Assembly (NCBI GenBank): GCA_965370315.1
Contig: CBDUTO010000049.1
Span: 1-28,190, forward strand
DNA: 28,190 nucleotides
Direction of reading: 5' to 3'
DNA from: 1-14-2-50-31-20 sp965370315
Lineage (GTDB): Bacteria; Bacteroidota; Ignavibacteria; Ignavibacteriales; Melioribacteraceae
The notes beneath the pieces were generated by a model. That model was not told the DNA's origin. It searched no databases and saw only the letters and a program-made list of their open reading frames with translations. The position numbers and the translations under genes were made by a program. Positions 16,709 through 25,691 of this stretch are shown here, piece after piece; positions within the stretch are counted from its first letter, which is position 1, and the number at the start of each line of letters is the position of its first letter.

Positions 16709-17630
16709 TATCTTCACCTCTGTTAATTAGTTTGCTAAATACTTTTTCAACTGATTCTATTTCAGTAATCACTCCAACACCTTCGCCAGCCTCAAGAATA
16801 CCTTCCTCCACATTTCCCTCAAAAACGCCAAGTTTCTCACGTTTCTTTCCTAAAAGGGTTTTTAATTCTTCCTGTGTTCCATTTCTATTTTCTAATTCAA
16901 TTGCTCTTTCTGTAAATTTATTTTTAATTCCTCTTGTTAATCCAATTGGCTTAAGTATTAATGTTGTGTCTGCTACACCTGCATTTACTATTGCCTCCTT
17001 ATAATTTAAGTGAGCAGATGACTCTTCAGTTGCAGCGAATAATGTTCCAATTTGCACACCTTCAGCCCCAAGAGAAAAAGCTATATCAACCCCACTTTTA
17101 TTTGCTATTCCACCTGCAGCAATTACTGGAATTTTCAACTCATCCACCAATTGTGGAATTAAACTCATCATTGGAATTTCGTCTAAACCGTTGTGCCCGC
17201 CTGCTTCCACCCCTTCTCCAACCACAGCATCGCAACCAACACTCTCAGCTTTTAGCCCTTGCTTAATATTTGACACAACATGAATAACCGAAATACTATT
17301 TTCCTTAAACACATTAATATACTTTGCTGGATTTCCTGCCGAACTAAAAACTATTTTAATACCCTCTTCTATTACTACTTTCACGAGTTCATCTGCATCT
17401 TTTCTTAACAAAGGTATATTAATCCCAAATGGATTTGAAGTTGCCATTTTGCATTTTTGGATGTGCTCTTTCAATAGCTCTGGTTTCATTGAGCCAGCTC
17501 CAATTAAACCAAGTCCACCATTATTTGAAACAGCTGATGCAAGTTTCCAACCGGAAACCCAAACCATTCCTCCTTGAATTATGGGGTGTTTAATTCCCAA
17601 TACTTCTGTTAATCTATTCTTGTTTTTCAT
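16701..17630 (-). CDS. FabK / nitronate monooxygenase-like FMN flavoprotein
   Basis: 309 residues, the normal length for the 2-nitropropane dioxygenase / enoyl-ACP reductase II group. Motifs in order: IIQGGMVWVSGWKLASAVSN (17-36), NNGGLGLIGAG, NPFGINIPLL, SSAGNP, EGVEAGGHNG (the AGGH flavin site), PVIAAGGIA and GAEGVQIGTLF. The N-terminal half follows FabK closely, so it may reduce enoyl-ACP in fatty acid synthesis or oxidise nitronates; motifs alone do not separate these. No other fab gene is in the window. GAGA precedes the ATG by about seven bases. The stop overlaps the zinc-ribbon gene by eight bases, and the gene is divergent from the triple-AAA gene with 140 bases between. Confidence 0.83.
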   Translation of the reverse strand: MKNKNRLTEVLGIKHPIIQGGMVWVSGWKLASAVSNNGGLGLIGAGSMKPELLKEHIQKCKMATSNPFGINIPLLRKDADELVKVVIEEGIKIVFSSAGNPAKYINVFKENSISVIHVVSNIKQGLKAESVGCDAVVGEGVEAGGHNGLDEIPMMSLIPQLVDELKIPVIAAGGIANKSGVDIAFSLGAEGVQIGTLFAATEESSAHLNYKEAIVNAGVADTTLILKPIGLTRGIKNKFTERAIELENRNGTQEELKTLLGKKREKLGVFEGNVEEGILEAGEGVGVITEIESVEKVFSKLINRGEDNG

Positions 17631-17770
17631 ATTTTCTCTTAATTAGTAATGTTTAAATTAAGTTTAAAAAAGAAGACTAAAAAGAAACTAATAAATTTCG
17701 ACTATTTATTATTGATAAATTCTTTATTTTTTAAAACAAATCCTCAATTCAAAATGTACATGGACAAACA

Positions 17771-20700
17771 TTGACACAAATAGATTTTCATAAATTAGTT
17801 GATGAAACATACCAGCATCTCTGGAATGGAAGAAGTAGGCTTGCTCTAACTAATGCAAAAAAAATATTTAAAAATCATCCGGAAAATAGTGAAGCATCAA
17901 TTATACTTGCCTGGGCATTGCTCGAAAATGGATATCCAATTAAAGCTCTTGAATATGCTGACTTATCCCTGCAACTAAACGGAAGCAGTACAAAATCTAA
18001 AATGGTTCGTGCTCAAATTCTACAGCAATTAAATATATTAGAAGGTGCTACAGATGATTTTTGTTTTTCCATTAAAAATCAAAAACGATTTTTAGGAAAT
18101 TCCTATATTCAAAATGCAAAAGCAGAGGCTAGCAAAGGGGAACTCTTAAAAGCAATTAAGCTTGTTGAAAAAGGAATTTTAACTGATTCCCATGTAAAGA
18201 CAGAGGCGAAAGAGTTAAATAGTTTATTGCTAATTGCGTTAGAGATAAAAAGTGGCAAGAAAAAGTTAAGTAAGAAAAACCTTCAAGGATATTTTGATAA
18301 AGCAACTTTAGCACTTAAAAGTAAAGATGTTTGGTTTGTAAATATTCTATCGTCCCAAATTTTAAGTGATAAGAGACTCTCCGAATTCCATTCAGATGCC
18401 GATTTAATTAATTTAGAAGGTTTACTTCATTCTTATCAGTTTAAGCCAGCTCTTGCAAAAGCTAAATTAATGGAAGAAAATTTTAGCAAGAACGAGCAGT
18501 TTAAAACTATTTATAGTAAACTTATAAAGAAGCAAGAAGCTCAAGAAACTATAGCAATAGAACTTGAAAAAGAATTTAGTGAGATACTCAAAAGTAATAC
18601 TAACGCTGAACCACAGAATGAATTAGAGCAAGAGCTTGACAAACCAATTAGAAAAAAAGGAAAAAGAACCGACCATGTTTGCTTTACTAATAAAAATGTT
18701 GATGTTTTTTCGCTAAAGATTTTTAACCAAACCGAGGAAGAAGCTAAAGGTAAAAGGACCTATTATCAACAGCTTAGTCCAATAAATTTAAGCAAGGTAG
18801 GCTTAGAGATAATATTTGAAAATTTTGAATATGATAAATCAGAAAATGAATATGAAGCTTTAGCAATTTGGTACTTAAATGATTACGAAGTAAGTAAAAG
18901 CAATTTCAAATTACAGGTTCCAAAAGATTGGGATACTGTAATTTTCACACAAACTGGAAAAGCAAATTGGGTAAATGGCCAAGGCAAAGTTGATATCTAT
19001 ATTGATAATTTTAAGGTTTGTGAAAAATGGTTTTATCTAGATTCAGAAAACATTAAACTTGAAAAACCATTAAAGGATAAAGAACACAATGAACCTACTC
19101 CCCCTCAATCTTCGAGCAGAGAAAAGGAAGTTATAGAAAGCGATATTCCAGAAGGCCCACCACCTCGTTCAATAGAGGAACTGCTTGAAGAACTTAATGG
19201 ATATGTTGGTTTAAGTTCTATTAAATACGCTGTTAAAGAATTTATTGATTATTTAGAATTCCAACAGGAGCGTGAAAGTAAGGGCCTTCATAGAGGAAAA
19301 AGTTTTTCAATTAATGCAATCTTTGAAGGGAATCCTGGAACAGGAAAGACTACGATTGCAAGATTGATGGGTGAGATTTTTTACGCTATGGGTATTGTAA
19401 AGAAAGGACATGTAATTGAGGTAGACCGTTCCAGCCTGGTGGGACAATACGTTGGCGAGACTGCTCAAAAAACTGACAAATTAATTGAAGATGCGATGGG
19501 CGGAATTCTTTTTATTGATGAAGCTTACACATTAGTAAAAAAAGGTGGTAGTGGTCAGGATTTTGGACAAGAAGCAATTGATATCTTGCTGAAACGAATG
19601 GAAGATAAAAAAGGAGATTTCGTTGTTATCGTTGCTGGTTATCCAAAAGAGATGCAAACTTTTGTTGAATCAAATCCAGGACTAAAATCGAGGTTTAATC
19701 ATACATTCACATTTGACGATTACACACCAGATGAACTTTTAGATATTTTTTCAAATGCAATTAAAAAGGAAGAATACTTAATTGCTGATGATGCAACAAC
19801 AGAGCTTAAAAAAGAATTTACACGACTCTATAGAAAACGTGATGCTTCTTTTGGCAATGCCCGCCTTGTTATGCAGATGTTTGAAAAACTGAAAATTAAA
19901 ATTAGTAAGCGTTTAGTAAAAGTAGATGAAAAGGATAAATCAAAAGAAGTTCTTTCAAAATTTATTATTGAAGATATTACCAACACTTTGAAAACAAAAG
20001 ATGAGTTTAATGTTCAACTTCCAATAGATCAGGAAGCTTTATCTGTTGCACTTAGTGAACTAAATAATTTGTTTGGACTTCAATCTATTAAGAACGAAGT
20101 AGCCGATTTAGTTAAGCTTGTTAAGTACTTTATAAAACAAGGTGTAAATGTAAAGGATAAATTTGGTGATCATATTCTTTTTCTAGGGAACCCCGGAACA
20201 GGAAAAACTACTGTAGCAAGAATTATTAGTGATATCTATTCTGCACTCGGCATTTTACCTAGTGGACAACTAATTGAGGTTGATAGATCTGGTTTAGTTG
20301 GATCTCATGTTGGTGAAACTGCACAAAAAACTACTGTTATGATTGGATCTGCAATGGGTGGAACACTTTTCATTGATGAAGCATATGCCCTTACATCAAG
20401 TAATAGTAGTAGTGACTTTGGAAAAGAAGCCGTTGATACACTTCTGAAAAGAATGGAGGATGACAGAGGAAAGTTCCTAGTTATTGCTGCTGGATATACA
20501 AATGAAATGAAAGATTTTATTGCAAGTAATCCTGGAATGAAATCCCGATTTACAAAAACTTTCCATTTTGAAGATTACACTCCAGAAGAATTAATGAAAA
20601 TTGCTAACTACTCAATTAATAAATTGAAATTAGAATTAGCAAAAAATGCCGAAGATGCTCTTTTTAAACATTTTAGAATCCTCTATTCTAGAAGAGATAA

Positions 20701-21694
20701 GCACTTTGGAAATGCACGTCTTGTTCGCAATTTGCTAGAAAAAATTAAAAAGAAACAACTTCTAAGAATTGCTGATGAATCGAATAATGACGATACTGAT
20801 AAAATTATTCTTCAAGACGTTGATGAGTTTTTAGAAAAAGAAAAAATTGCACAAAAATTTGAGACTAAAGAAGAAGATTCTTTGAAAATTATTGTAGGTA
20901 ATCTTAATGAGTTAGTTGGTCACAATAAAATTAAACTACAAATACAAAAACAGATTAAATCACTACAAGTAACAAAATTAAGGACCGAACGAGGATTAAA
21001 GTTTGTTAATAAGAATTTAAATTCGCTCTTTATCGGAAATTCTGGAACTAGCAAATCAACAATTGCAAATTATCTTGGTAAGATTTATAAAGAATTAAAC
21101 TATCTCAAAAGTGGGCATGTTGTTGAAGTAAAAGGTAGCGAACTACTTGTGGCAGATAGTGAGCAAGCAAGAAACAAGATTGAAGCATATATTAAGCAAG
21201 CTCTTGATGGAATACTATTTCTTGAAAACTTATCTCCATTATTTGAAAACAATAATTTATGGGAATTAGTATTAGACAATTTTTCTTACCTTTATGATAA
21301 ATATGCTGGAAGACTTGTTATAATTATTTCAGGTAGCCGAGATGAAATGGAAAATATTTCTCTTAAAAGGAGTTCAATTAAACTCAAATTTAGTGACATA
21401 TTTATTTTTGATGATTATACTCCGCGTGAACTTTTATCTGTAACAGCCGAACTAGCAAAAGAGAATAACTATTCCTTGGATGAAGGAGCTTTACAAATAA
21501 TTCTTGATCTATACATTCAAGCCACCGAAATAGATGAAATAAAACATCGTAATATTAGGTTTGCAGAACAAGTTTTGTTCAAGGCTATTAGTAATCAAGA
21601 GGAAAGAATTTCCATGCTCTATAATTTAAAAGATGAATTCCTTACTACAATTATTTTCGATGATGTTGCATCAATTCAGATAGATGAGTTATAA
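17771..21694 (+). CDS. Triple CbxX/CfxQ-type AAA+ protein with N-terminal helical repeats and a beta-rich domain
   Basis: 1307 residues. Residues 1-275 are helical, TPR-like (AWALLENGYPIKALEYADLSL). Residues about 300-425 look beta-rich (IWYLNDYEV, KVDIYIDNFKVCEKWFYL), then an acidic/proline linker. Three CbbX-like AAA+ modules follow. AAA1: Walker A GNPGTGKT 520-527, pore loop GQYVGETAQKT, Walker B ILFIDEA 579-585, arginine finger R641, sensor GNARLV 695-700. AAA2: GNPGTGKT 806-813, Walker B D869-E870, R926, GNARLV 980-985. AAA3: GNSGTSKS 1089-1096 keeps the lysine, but Walker B is LFLENLS with no D-E pair, the pore loop is lost and the finger arginine is lysine (1206). The family remodels protein complexes (CbbX with Rubisco; EccA, also TPR+AAA, in type VII secretion). 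No Rubisco or secretion genes are near. No ATG is available before residue 78; TTG at 17771 is the best start, without Shine-Dalgarno. Confidence 0.85.
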   Translation: MTQIDFHKLVDETYQHLWNGRSRLALTNAKKIFKNHPENSEASIILAWALLENGYPIKALEYADLSLQLNGSSTKSKMVRAQILQQLNILEGATDDFCFSIKNQKRFLGNSYIQNAKAEASKGELLKAIKLVEKGILTDSHVKTEAKELNSLLLIALEIKSGKKKLSKKNLQGYFDKATLALKSKDVWFVNILSSQILSDKRLSEFHSDADLINLEGLLHSYQFKPALAKAKLMEENFSKNEQFKTIYSKLIKKQEAQETIAIELEKEFSEILKSNTNAEPQNELEQELDKPIRKKGKRTDHVCFTNKNVDVFSLKIFNQTEEEAKGKRTYYQQLSPINLSKVGLEIIFENFEYDKSENEYEALAIWYLNDYEVSKSNFKLQVPKDWDTVIFTQTGKANWVNGQGKVDIYIDNFKVCEKWFYLDSENIKLEKPLKDKEHNEPTPPQSSSREKEVIESDIPEGPPPRSIEELLEELNGYVGLSSIKYAVKEFIDYLEFQQERESKGLHRGKSFSINAIFEGNPGTGKTTIARLMGEIFYAMGIVKKGHVIEVDRSSLVGQYVGETAQKTDKLIEDAMGGILFIDEAYTLVKKGGSGQDFGQEAIDILLKRMEDKKGDFVVIVAGYPKEMQTFVESNPGLKSRFNHTFTFDDYTPDELLDIFSNAIKKEEYLIADDATTELKKEFTRLYRKRDASFGNARLVMQMFEKLKIKISKRLVKVDEKDKSKEVLSKFIIEDITNTLKTKDEFNVQLPIDQEALSVALSELNNLFGLQSIKNEVADLVKLVKYFIKQGVNVKDKFGDHILFLGNPGTGKTTVARIISDIYSALGILPSGQLIEVDRSGLVGSHVGETAQKTTVMIGSAMGGTLFIDEAYALTSSNSSSDFGKEAVDTLLKRMEDDRGKFLVIAAGYTNEMKDFIASNPGMKSRFTKTFHFEDYTPEELMKIANYSINKLKLELAKNAEDALFKHFRILYSRRDKHFGNARLVRNLLEKIKKKQLLRIADESNNDDTDKIILQDVDEFLEKEKIAQKFETKEEDSLKIIVGNLNELVGHNKIKLQIQKQIKSLQVTKLRTERGLKFVNKNLNSLFIGNSGTSKSTIANYLGKIYKELNYLKSGHVVEVKGSELLVADSEQARNKIEAYIKQALDGILFLENLSPLFENNNLWELVLDNFSYLYDKYAGRLVIIISGSRDEMENISLKRSSIKLKFSDIFIFDDYTPRELLSVTAELAKENNYSLDEGALQIILDLYIQATEIDEIKHRNIRFAEQVLFKAISNQEERISMLYNLKDEFLTTIIFDDVASIQIDEL

Positions 21695-21704
21695 AAACGA
21701 ATAG

Positions 21705-21741
21705 ATTTCTCATCCCAACAAAATATGTAGGGATGAGAAAT
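21705..21741. terminator. Hairpin between convergent genes
   Basis: ATTTCTCATCCC (21705-21716) pairs perfectly with GGGATGAGAAAT (21730-21741) across a 13-base loop, in the 63 bases between the triple-AAA gene and the convergent saccharopine dehydrogenase-like gene. On the minus strand the sequence soon after it reads CGTTTTT, which could serve as the T-run; on the plus strand there is none. Confidence 0.65.
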
Positions 21742-21757
21742 GACAAAACATTATAAT

Positions 21758-23104
21758 TTATTCTATCTCTTCAACCTTCTCAACAAACTTTAGGTTTAAT
21801 TCCTCTAGCTCAGCCAATACTTTTATATATATAGCTGGATGAGTGGGAATATGTGTGCCGGTTAAAAGAAGTTCTCCTGTTAAAATTAGTTTTGCCGCTA
21901 TTCCTGCAGGTGCTCCAACTGTTTTGGCTATAGTAGTCATTCCATCTGGAATACCATAATCAACTAAAGTAGAAGTATACCTTTTTCTTTTATTTTCTTT
22001 TGGATATTCAGCTTCTAGCTTGTGCATTAGAATTACCATATCTCTCTTACCTTCAGGCAAAGGGAGTTTTTCAGTTAAGATCTTTTGCATAACATCCGTT
22101 GATGTTTTAACATTACCACCAATTATTTTATCATCAAAAAGACCAAGCCACTTTAATTTTCCCATAATTACACCAGTAGGAGAAATCTTTAAAAAGTTAG
22201 CAATTCTAGCTTCTAAACTTCCGCCATTGGAATTTACAGGTACAAACATTTCAGTGTATTGACTATATGTCATTTCACTCAGCCCTGGAATTACTAAAAA
22301 TTCATTTGGTATTCCAAGTTTTACTATTTGTGCCCAAGTTTCACTCCAACCAGGATATCTTAAAGTTCCGCGAACCATAGTTTTTACTTGCGCAAGTTTA
22401 AATACATCTTGATAAACCATTGAATCCCTATTGGGATAAGCCTCAAATGTTCCAACTCCATCAACTTCAACAGGCCATGTTCTATTAAAGGACTGACTAT
22501 AAGGTAACATTTTAATCTTTCCCTCTTCCATATATATAGCACCTGTTTCAGCTGCCATTACTACGTTTCTTGCATTCCAAGTAACACAATAATCTAATGG
22601 GTTTGATTTTACATCAGGTGCTGGAACTGCACTGCCGTATGAGACAAAACTAGAAACATATCCACCCTCATCACGAATTTTTTGAATTAATGCCATAGCA
22701 GACATATGGTCAATACCAGGATCCAATCCCATTTCATTAAGAATTAGTATTCCTTTTCTTTGTGCATCTTTGTTTAGATCTCCAACTCTTTCATTTTCAT
22801 AACTTGCCGATATTACTGGCTTGCTGTGATGCAAACAATCAATAGCAATTAAGTATTGGAATTGTGGAGCAAGTAGATTAAGTACTACATCAGCTTTTTT
22901 AATTAAGGTGTTTCTTAATTTTTCGTCATTTACATCAAACTGAATAGCTTGTCCTTTAGGGTGATTATTAACTTTTTCAGTAGCTGCTTCAATGCTATAA
23001 TCGGCAACAGTTACAGACCAATTATACTTTTCTGCCTGTTCTAACATATAAGAAATAAGGTAAGGGGAACTTTGACCAGCTCCTAAAATTAATACATTTT
23101 TCAT
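21758..23104 (-). CDS. Saccharopine dehydrogenase-like oxidoreductase
   Basis: 448 residues from the chosen start. An N-terminal Rossmann nucleotide-binding site, LGAGQSSPYLISYML, is followed by DVVLNLLAPQFQYLIAIDCL and NEMGLDPGIDHMSAM, both typical of the saccharopine dehydrogenase (LYS9-type, glutamate-forming) family, with a C-terminal substrate domain to about residue 445. The likely reaction is NAD(P)+-dependent cleavage of saccharopine to glutamate and aminoadipate semialdehyde, in lysine breakdown, or the reverse in alpha-aminoadipate synthesis. No lysine-ketoglutarate reductase or other lysine gene is in the window, so the direction is open. The frame extends two codons to a TTG at 23110, but AGGA at good spacing supports the ATG at 23104. 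Carboxynorspermidine-dehydrogenase-like function is a less likely alternative. Confidence 0.82.
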   Translation of the reverse strand: MKNVLILGAGQSSPYLISYMLEQAEKYNWSVTVADYSIEAATEKVNNHPKGQAIQFDVNDEKLRNTLIKKADVVLNLLAPQFQYLIAIDCLHHSKPVISASYENERVGDLNKDAQRKGILILNEMGLDPGIDHMSAMALIQKIRDEGGYVSSFVSYGSAVPAPDVKSNPLDYCVTWNARNVVMAAETGAIYMEEGKIKMLPYSQSFNRTWPVEVDGVGTFEAYPNRDSMVYQDVFKLAQVKTMVRGTLRYPGWSETWAQIVKLGIPNEFLVIPGLSEMTYSQYTEMFVPVNSNGGSLEARIANFLKISPTGVIMGKLKWLGLFDDKIIGGNVKTSTDVMQKILTEKLPLPEGKRDMVILMHKLEAEYPKENKRKRYTSTLVDYGIPDGMTTIAKTVGAPAGIAAKLILTGELLLTGTHIPTHPAIYIKVLAELEELNLKFVEKVEEIE

Positions 23105-23224
23105 TCTCAAATCCTGATTGTTATTATATTAATAAATACTATTTGAACTAATCAAAAATAAATAGTTTAATTTTAAAAACCCAAGTAATAGTTATATATC
23201 TTCATGTAAAGTGTGAGATTTTTT

Positions 23225-25537
23225 TTATTCTGCCCTATCTAATACTACCCTAAAAGTTGTACCTTTTCCTACTTTGCTTGTTACACTTATTGTTGAATTA
23301 TTCTCCTTTGCAAAATCTCGACATAAAACTAATCCAAGTCCTGTTCCTTTCTCTTTATTTGTTCCTAGTTCTCTATAGTTAGATCTTTCATCAAATAGTT
23401 TTTTTAGATTTTGCTTTTCTATTCCAACACCATTATCTATCACATCTAGTTCTATTTTTTCATTCGTTTCAATAGCTCTAAATATTATTTTTCCTCCATT
23501 ATTGGTAAACTTGATTGCATTAGATAACAGATTTCTAATAATTGTACTAAACATAAATTGATCAAAAACAATTAGTACTGATTTTGGTATATCAATTTCA
23601 ATAGTTATATTTTTATCTTTTGCACTTGAATTGAAAAGCACAATAACTTCTGAAACTATTTGATGTAAAAGAATATTAGTTCTATTTGCCTTAAGTTCTC
23701 CAGTTTGAGAATTTGCCCAAAACAACAAATTTTCCAATAGTGAGTAAAGTTTTTTAGAATCATTTGAAATTATCTCAATTAATTCTTTCTTTTCCTTCTC
23801 ACTCAAACCTCCATCATCCAAATTTAATATTTCAGATGCTCCTAAAAGTGTATTAAATGGATTCTTCAAATCGTGAGAAATAATTGAGAAAAACTTATCT
23901 TTGGTAGAGTTTGATTGCTTTAATAATTTATTTGTCTTATTTAATCTTAAATTAATTTCATCAATTTTTTCGTTGGCTTTCAAAAGTCTTATATTCTTCC
24001 TTTTTCGTTGACTATTTAGATAAACTAAATATATGATAGCGAATAATAATAGCGTCGATAGTAGCAATATATAAATGTTTTCTGTTTTACTCCTATTTAA
24101 CTCAATATCTTTAATTTTGTTAATGAATATTTGATGATTATATGCTTTTTCTTTCTCTTTTGATTCATATTTCTCTTTTGCATCAGCAACTATTCTCACA
24201 CTTTGCTCATTAAATAGACTATCCTTTAATTCATTATAATTATGCAGATAAAGTAGGGCACCATTAAGGTCATTCAAGTTTTCATGAACTTTATTTTGAA
24301 GTTTAAATATTTTTAGTTTGTTATGAGCAAAATTCTCACTTACGGCTATTTCATAAGCACGTTCAAGATTCTCTTTTGCTCTAATGTTTTTCCCTTGTTT
24401 TATCTGAATTTTGCAAATATTAATAAGAGATTCAGTAAGTGTTAGTTTTAATCCATGTTCCTTGCTCTTTTTATAGGCAAGTAAGAATTTCTTCTTTGCT
24501 AGAATTAGTTTATTAGTATTTAAATAAACTTGTCCAATACTATTTATTATTTTTACTACTCCATTAATGTCTCCAAGTTCATCATATATGGAGAGTGCTT
24601 TATTGTAATCCTTAAGAGCCTTTTCATACTCTTCCATTTGAAAATTTAAATCTCCAAAATTAAGATAAGAGAAACCAATACCTAGTTTACTTTTTATTTT
24701 TATAGAGACTCTTAATCCATTTCTAAAATAAGTGGATGCATACTGATAATCCTTCTGACTAAGGTATATCAATCCAATATTATTTAGTATCAAAGGATAA
24801 TTTCGTAAAGACAACTCTTTAGCTATTTTTTGAGCTTCAATATAGTAATCAAGAGATAATTTATAATCCCCTAAGTGGTAATATGCTGCTCCAATATTAT
24901 TTAATGACTTTGCTATTCTATTGCTATCCCTCATATTTCGTCTAATTTTTAATCCTGCTTTGTATTGTCTAATTGCTGAATTAAACCCACCCTTTTTCCA
25001 ATTGTCAAATCCAATATCATTAAAAAGGTTTCCAATTATCACAGAGTCTTTTTGTCTAACGGCTCCACCCAGTGCATGTTTATAGTAGAAATGAGCTGAG
25101 TCAAACTGATATTTGATAGAATATAAATCCGCAATATTTATAGAGATTTTAATTTCCAAATCTGGAAAATCACTATCGTCAATATATTTATAAGCTTTTT
25201 TAAAATAAACTAGAGCCGAGTCTTTTTCTTTCAAATTTAAAAAACCGTCTCCAATATTATTTAAAGATTGTGCTAACCCGAATTTATAATTATTTACTTT
25301 GGAGAGGGCAAAGCATTCCCTTCCAATTGACAACTGCAATTTCGGATTTGAATTATTAAGATTTACTACATAATTATTAAGTGAATCAATTTTAGCATTG
25401 CCTGCAATATTTGGAAATAAATTGGTTAGATTCGTTGTATCCTGAAGAGGTGCTGCATAAAGAGGAAAAATTACAATAAAAAGAAATGCTACAAGCCTTT
25501 TTAATAAAAAAAACATTTTAGTTGTAAAAGCATTCAT
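23225..25537 (-). CDS. TPR sensor histidine kinase (paralogue 1)
   Basis: 770 residues. A signal sequence (hydrophobic about 9-29) leads an extracytoplasmic TPR array (about 45-440; repeats such as SLNNIGAAYYHLGDYKLSLDY), a charged coiled-coil-like stretch, one transmembrane helix (about 487-508) and a linker. HisKA follows with phosphoacceptor H555 in FSIISHDLKNPF, then HATPase_c with N box RNLLSNAIKFT (668-678), G1 DNGVGI (701-706) and G2 GTGLGL (731-736). All kinase residues are intact. It has no receiver domain and no response regulator is nearby, so its partner is elsewhere. The start could be ATG 25537 or, for a more compact signal peptide, ATG 25516; neither has a good Shine-Dalgarno. 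The next gene upstream is a close paralogue in the same orientation. Confidence 0.9.
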   Translation of the reverse strand: MNAFTTKMFFLLKRLVAFLFIVIFPLYAAPLQDTTNLTNLFPNIAGNAKIDSLNNYVVNLNNSNPKLQLSIGRECFALSKVNNYKFGLAQSLNNIGDGFLNLKEKDSALVYFKKAYKYIDDSDFPDLEIKISINIADLYSIKYQFDSAHFYYKHALGGAVRQKDSVIIGNLFNDIGFDNWKKGGFNSAIRQYKAGLKIRRNMRDSNRIAKSLNNIGAAYYHLGDYKLSLDYYIEAQKIAKELSLRNYPLILNNIGLIYLSQKDYQYASTYFRNGLRVSIKIKSKLGIGFSYLNFGDLNFQMEEYEKALKDYNKALSIYDELGDINGVVKIINSIGQVYLNTNKLILAKKKFLLAYKKSKEHGLKLTLTESLINICKIQIKQGKNIRAKENLERAYEIAVSENFAHNKLKIFKLQNKVHENLNDLNGALLYLHNYNELKDSLFNEQSVRIVADAKEKYESKEKEKAYNHQIFINKIKDIELNRSKTENIYILLLSTLLLFAIIYLVYLNSQRKRKNIRLLKANEKIDEINLRLNKTNKLLKQSNSTKDKFFSIISHDLKNPFNTLLGASEILNLDDGGLSEKEKKELIEIISNDSKKLYSLLENLLFWANSQTGELKANRTNILLHQIVSEVIVLFNSSAKDKNITIEIDIPKSVLIVFDQFMFSTIIRNLLSNAIKFTNNGGKIIFRAIETNEKIELDVIDNGVGIEKQNLKKLFDERSNYRELGTNKEKGTGLGLVLCRDFAKENNSTISVTSKVGKGTTFRVVLDRAE

Positions 25538-25691
25538 AGTTACGAATTACTCCATCTATTCCAAAATTGGGCGAGTTGATTTTATCTCTGTTAATAAAGC
25601 ATTATGACTTTGTGATTGAAACCGTTCTGACCATTTGTAAAATTAAATTGATTTTATTCTATATTCAAGATAAATCATTCTGATTCTACAA

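Noticed and set aside
16709..16717. GTG start for the zinc-ribbon protein
   Set aside because: The Shine-Dalgarno touches this codon; it is correctly spaced only for the ATG at 16708.
17771..21694. Rubisco activase CbbX or type VII secretion EccA
   Set aside because: Single modules look like CbbX, but there are three in one chain and no Rubisco or ESX genes are nearby; the front domains do not identify it as EccA.
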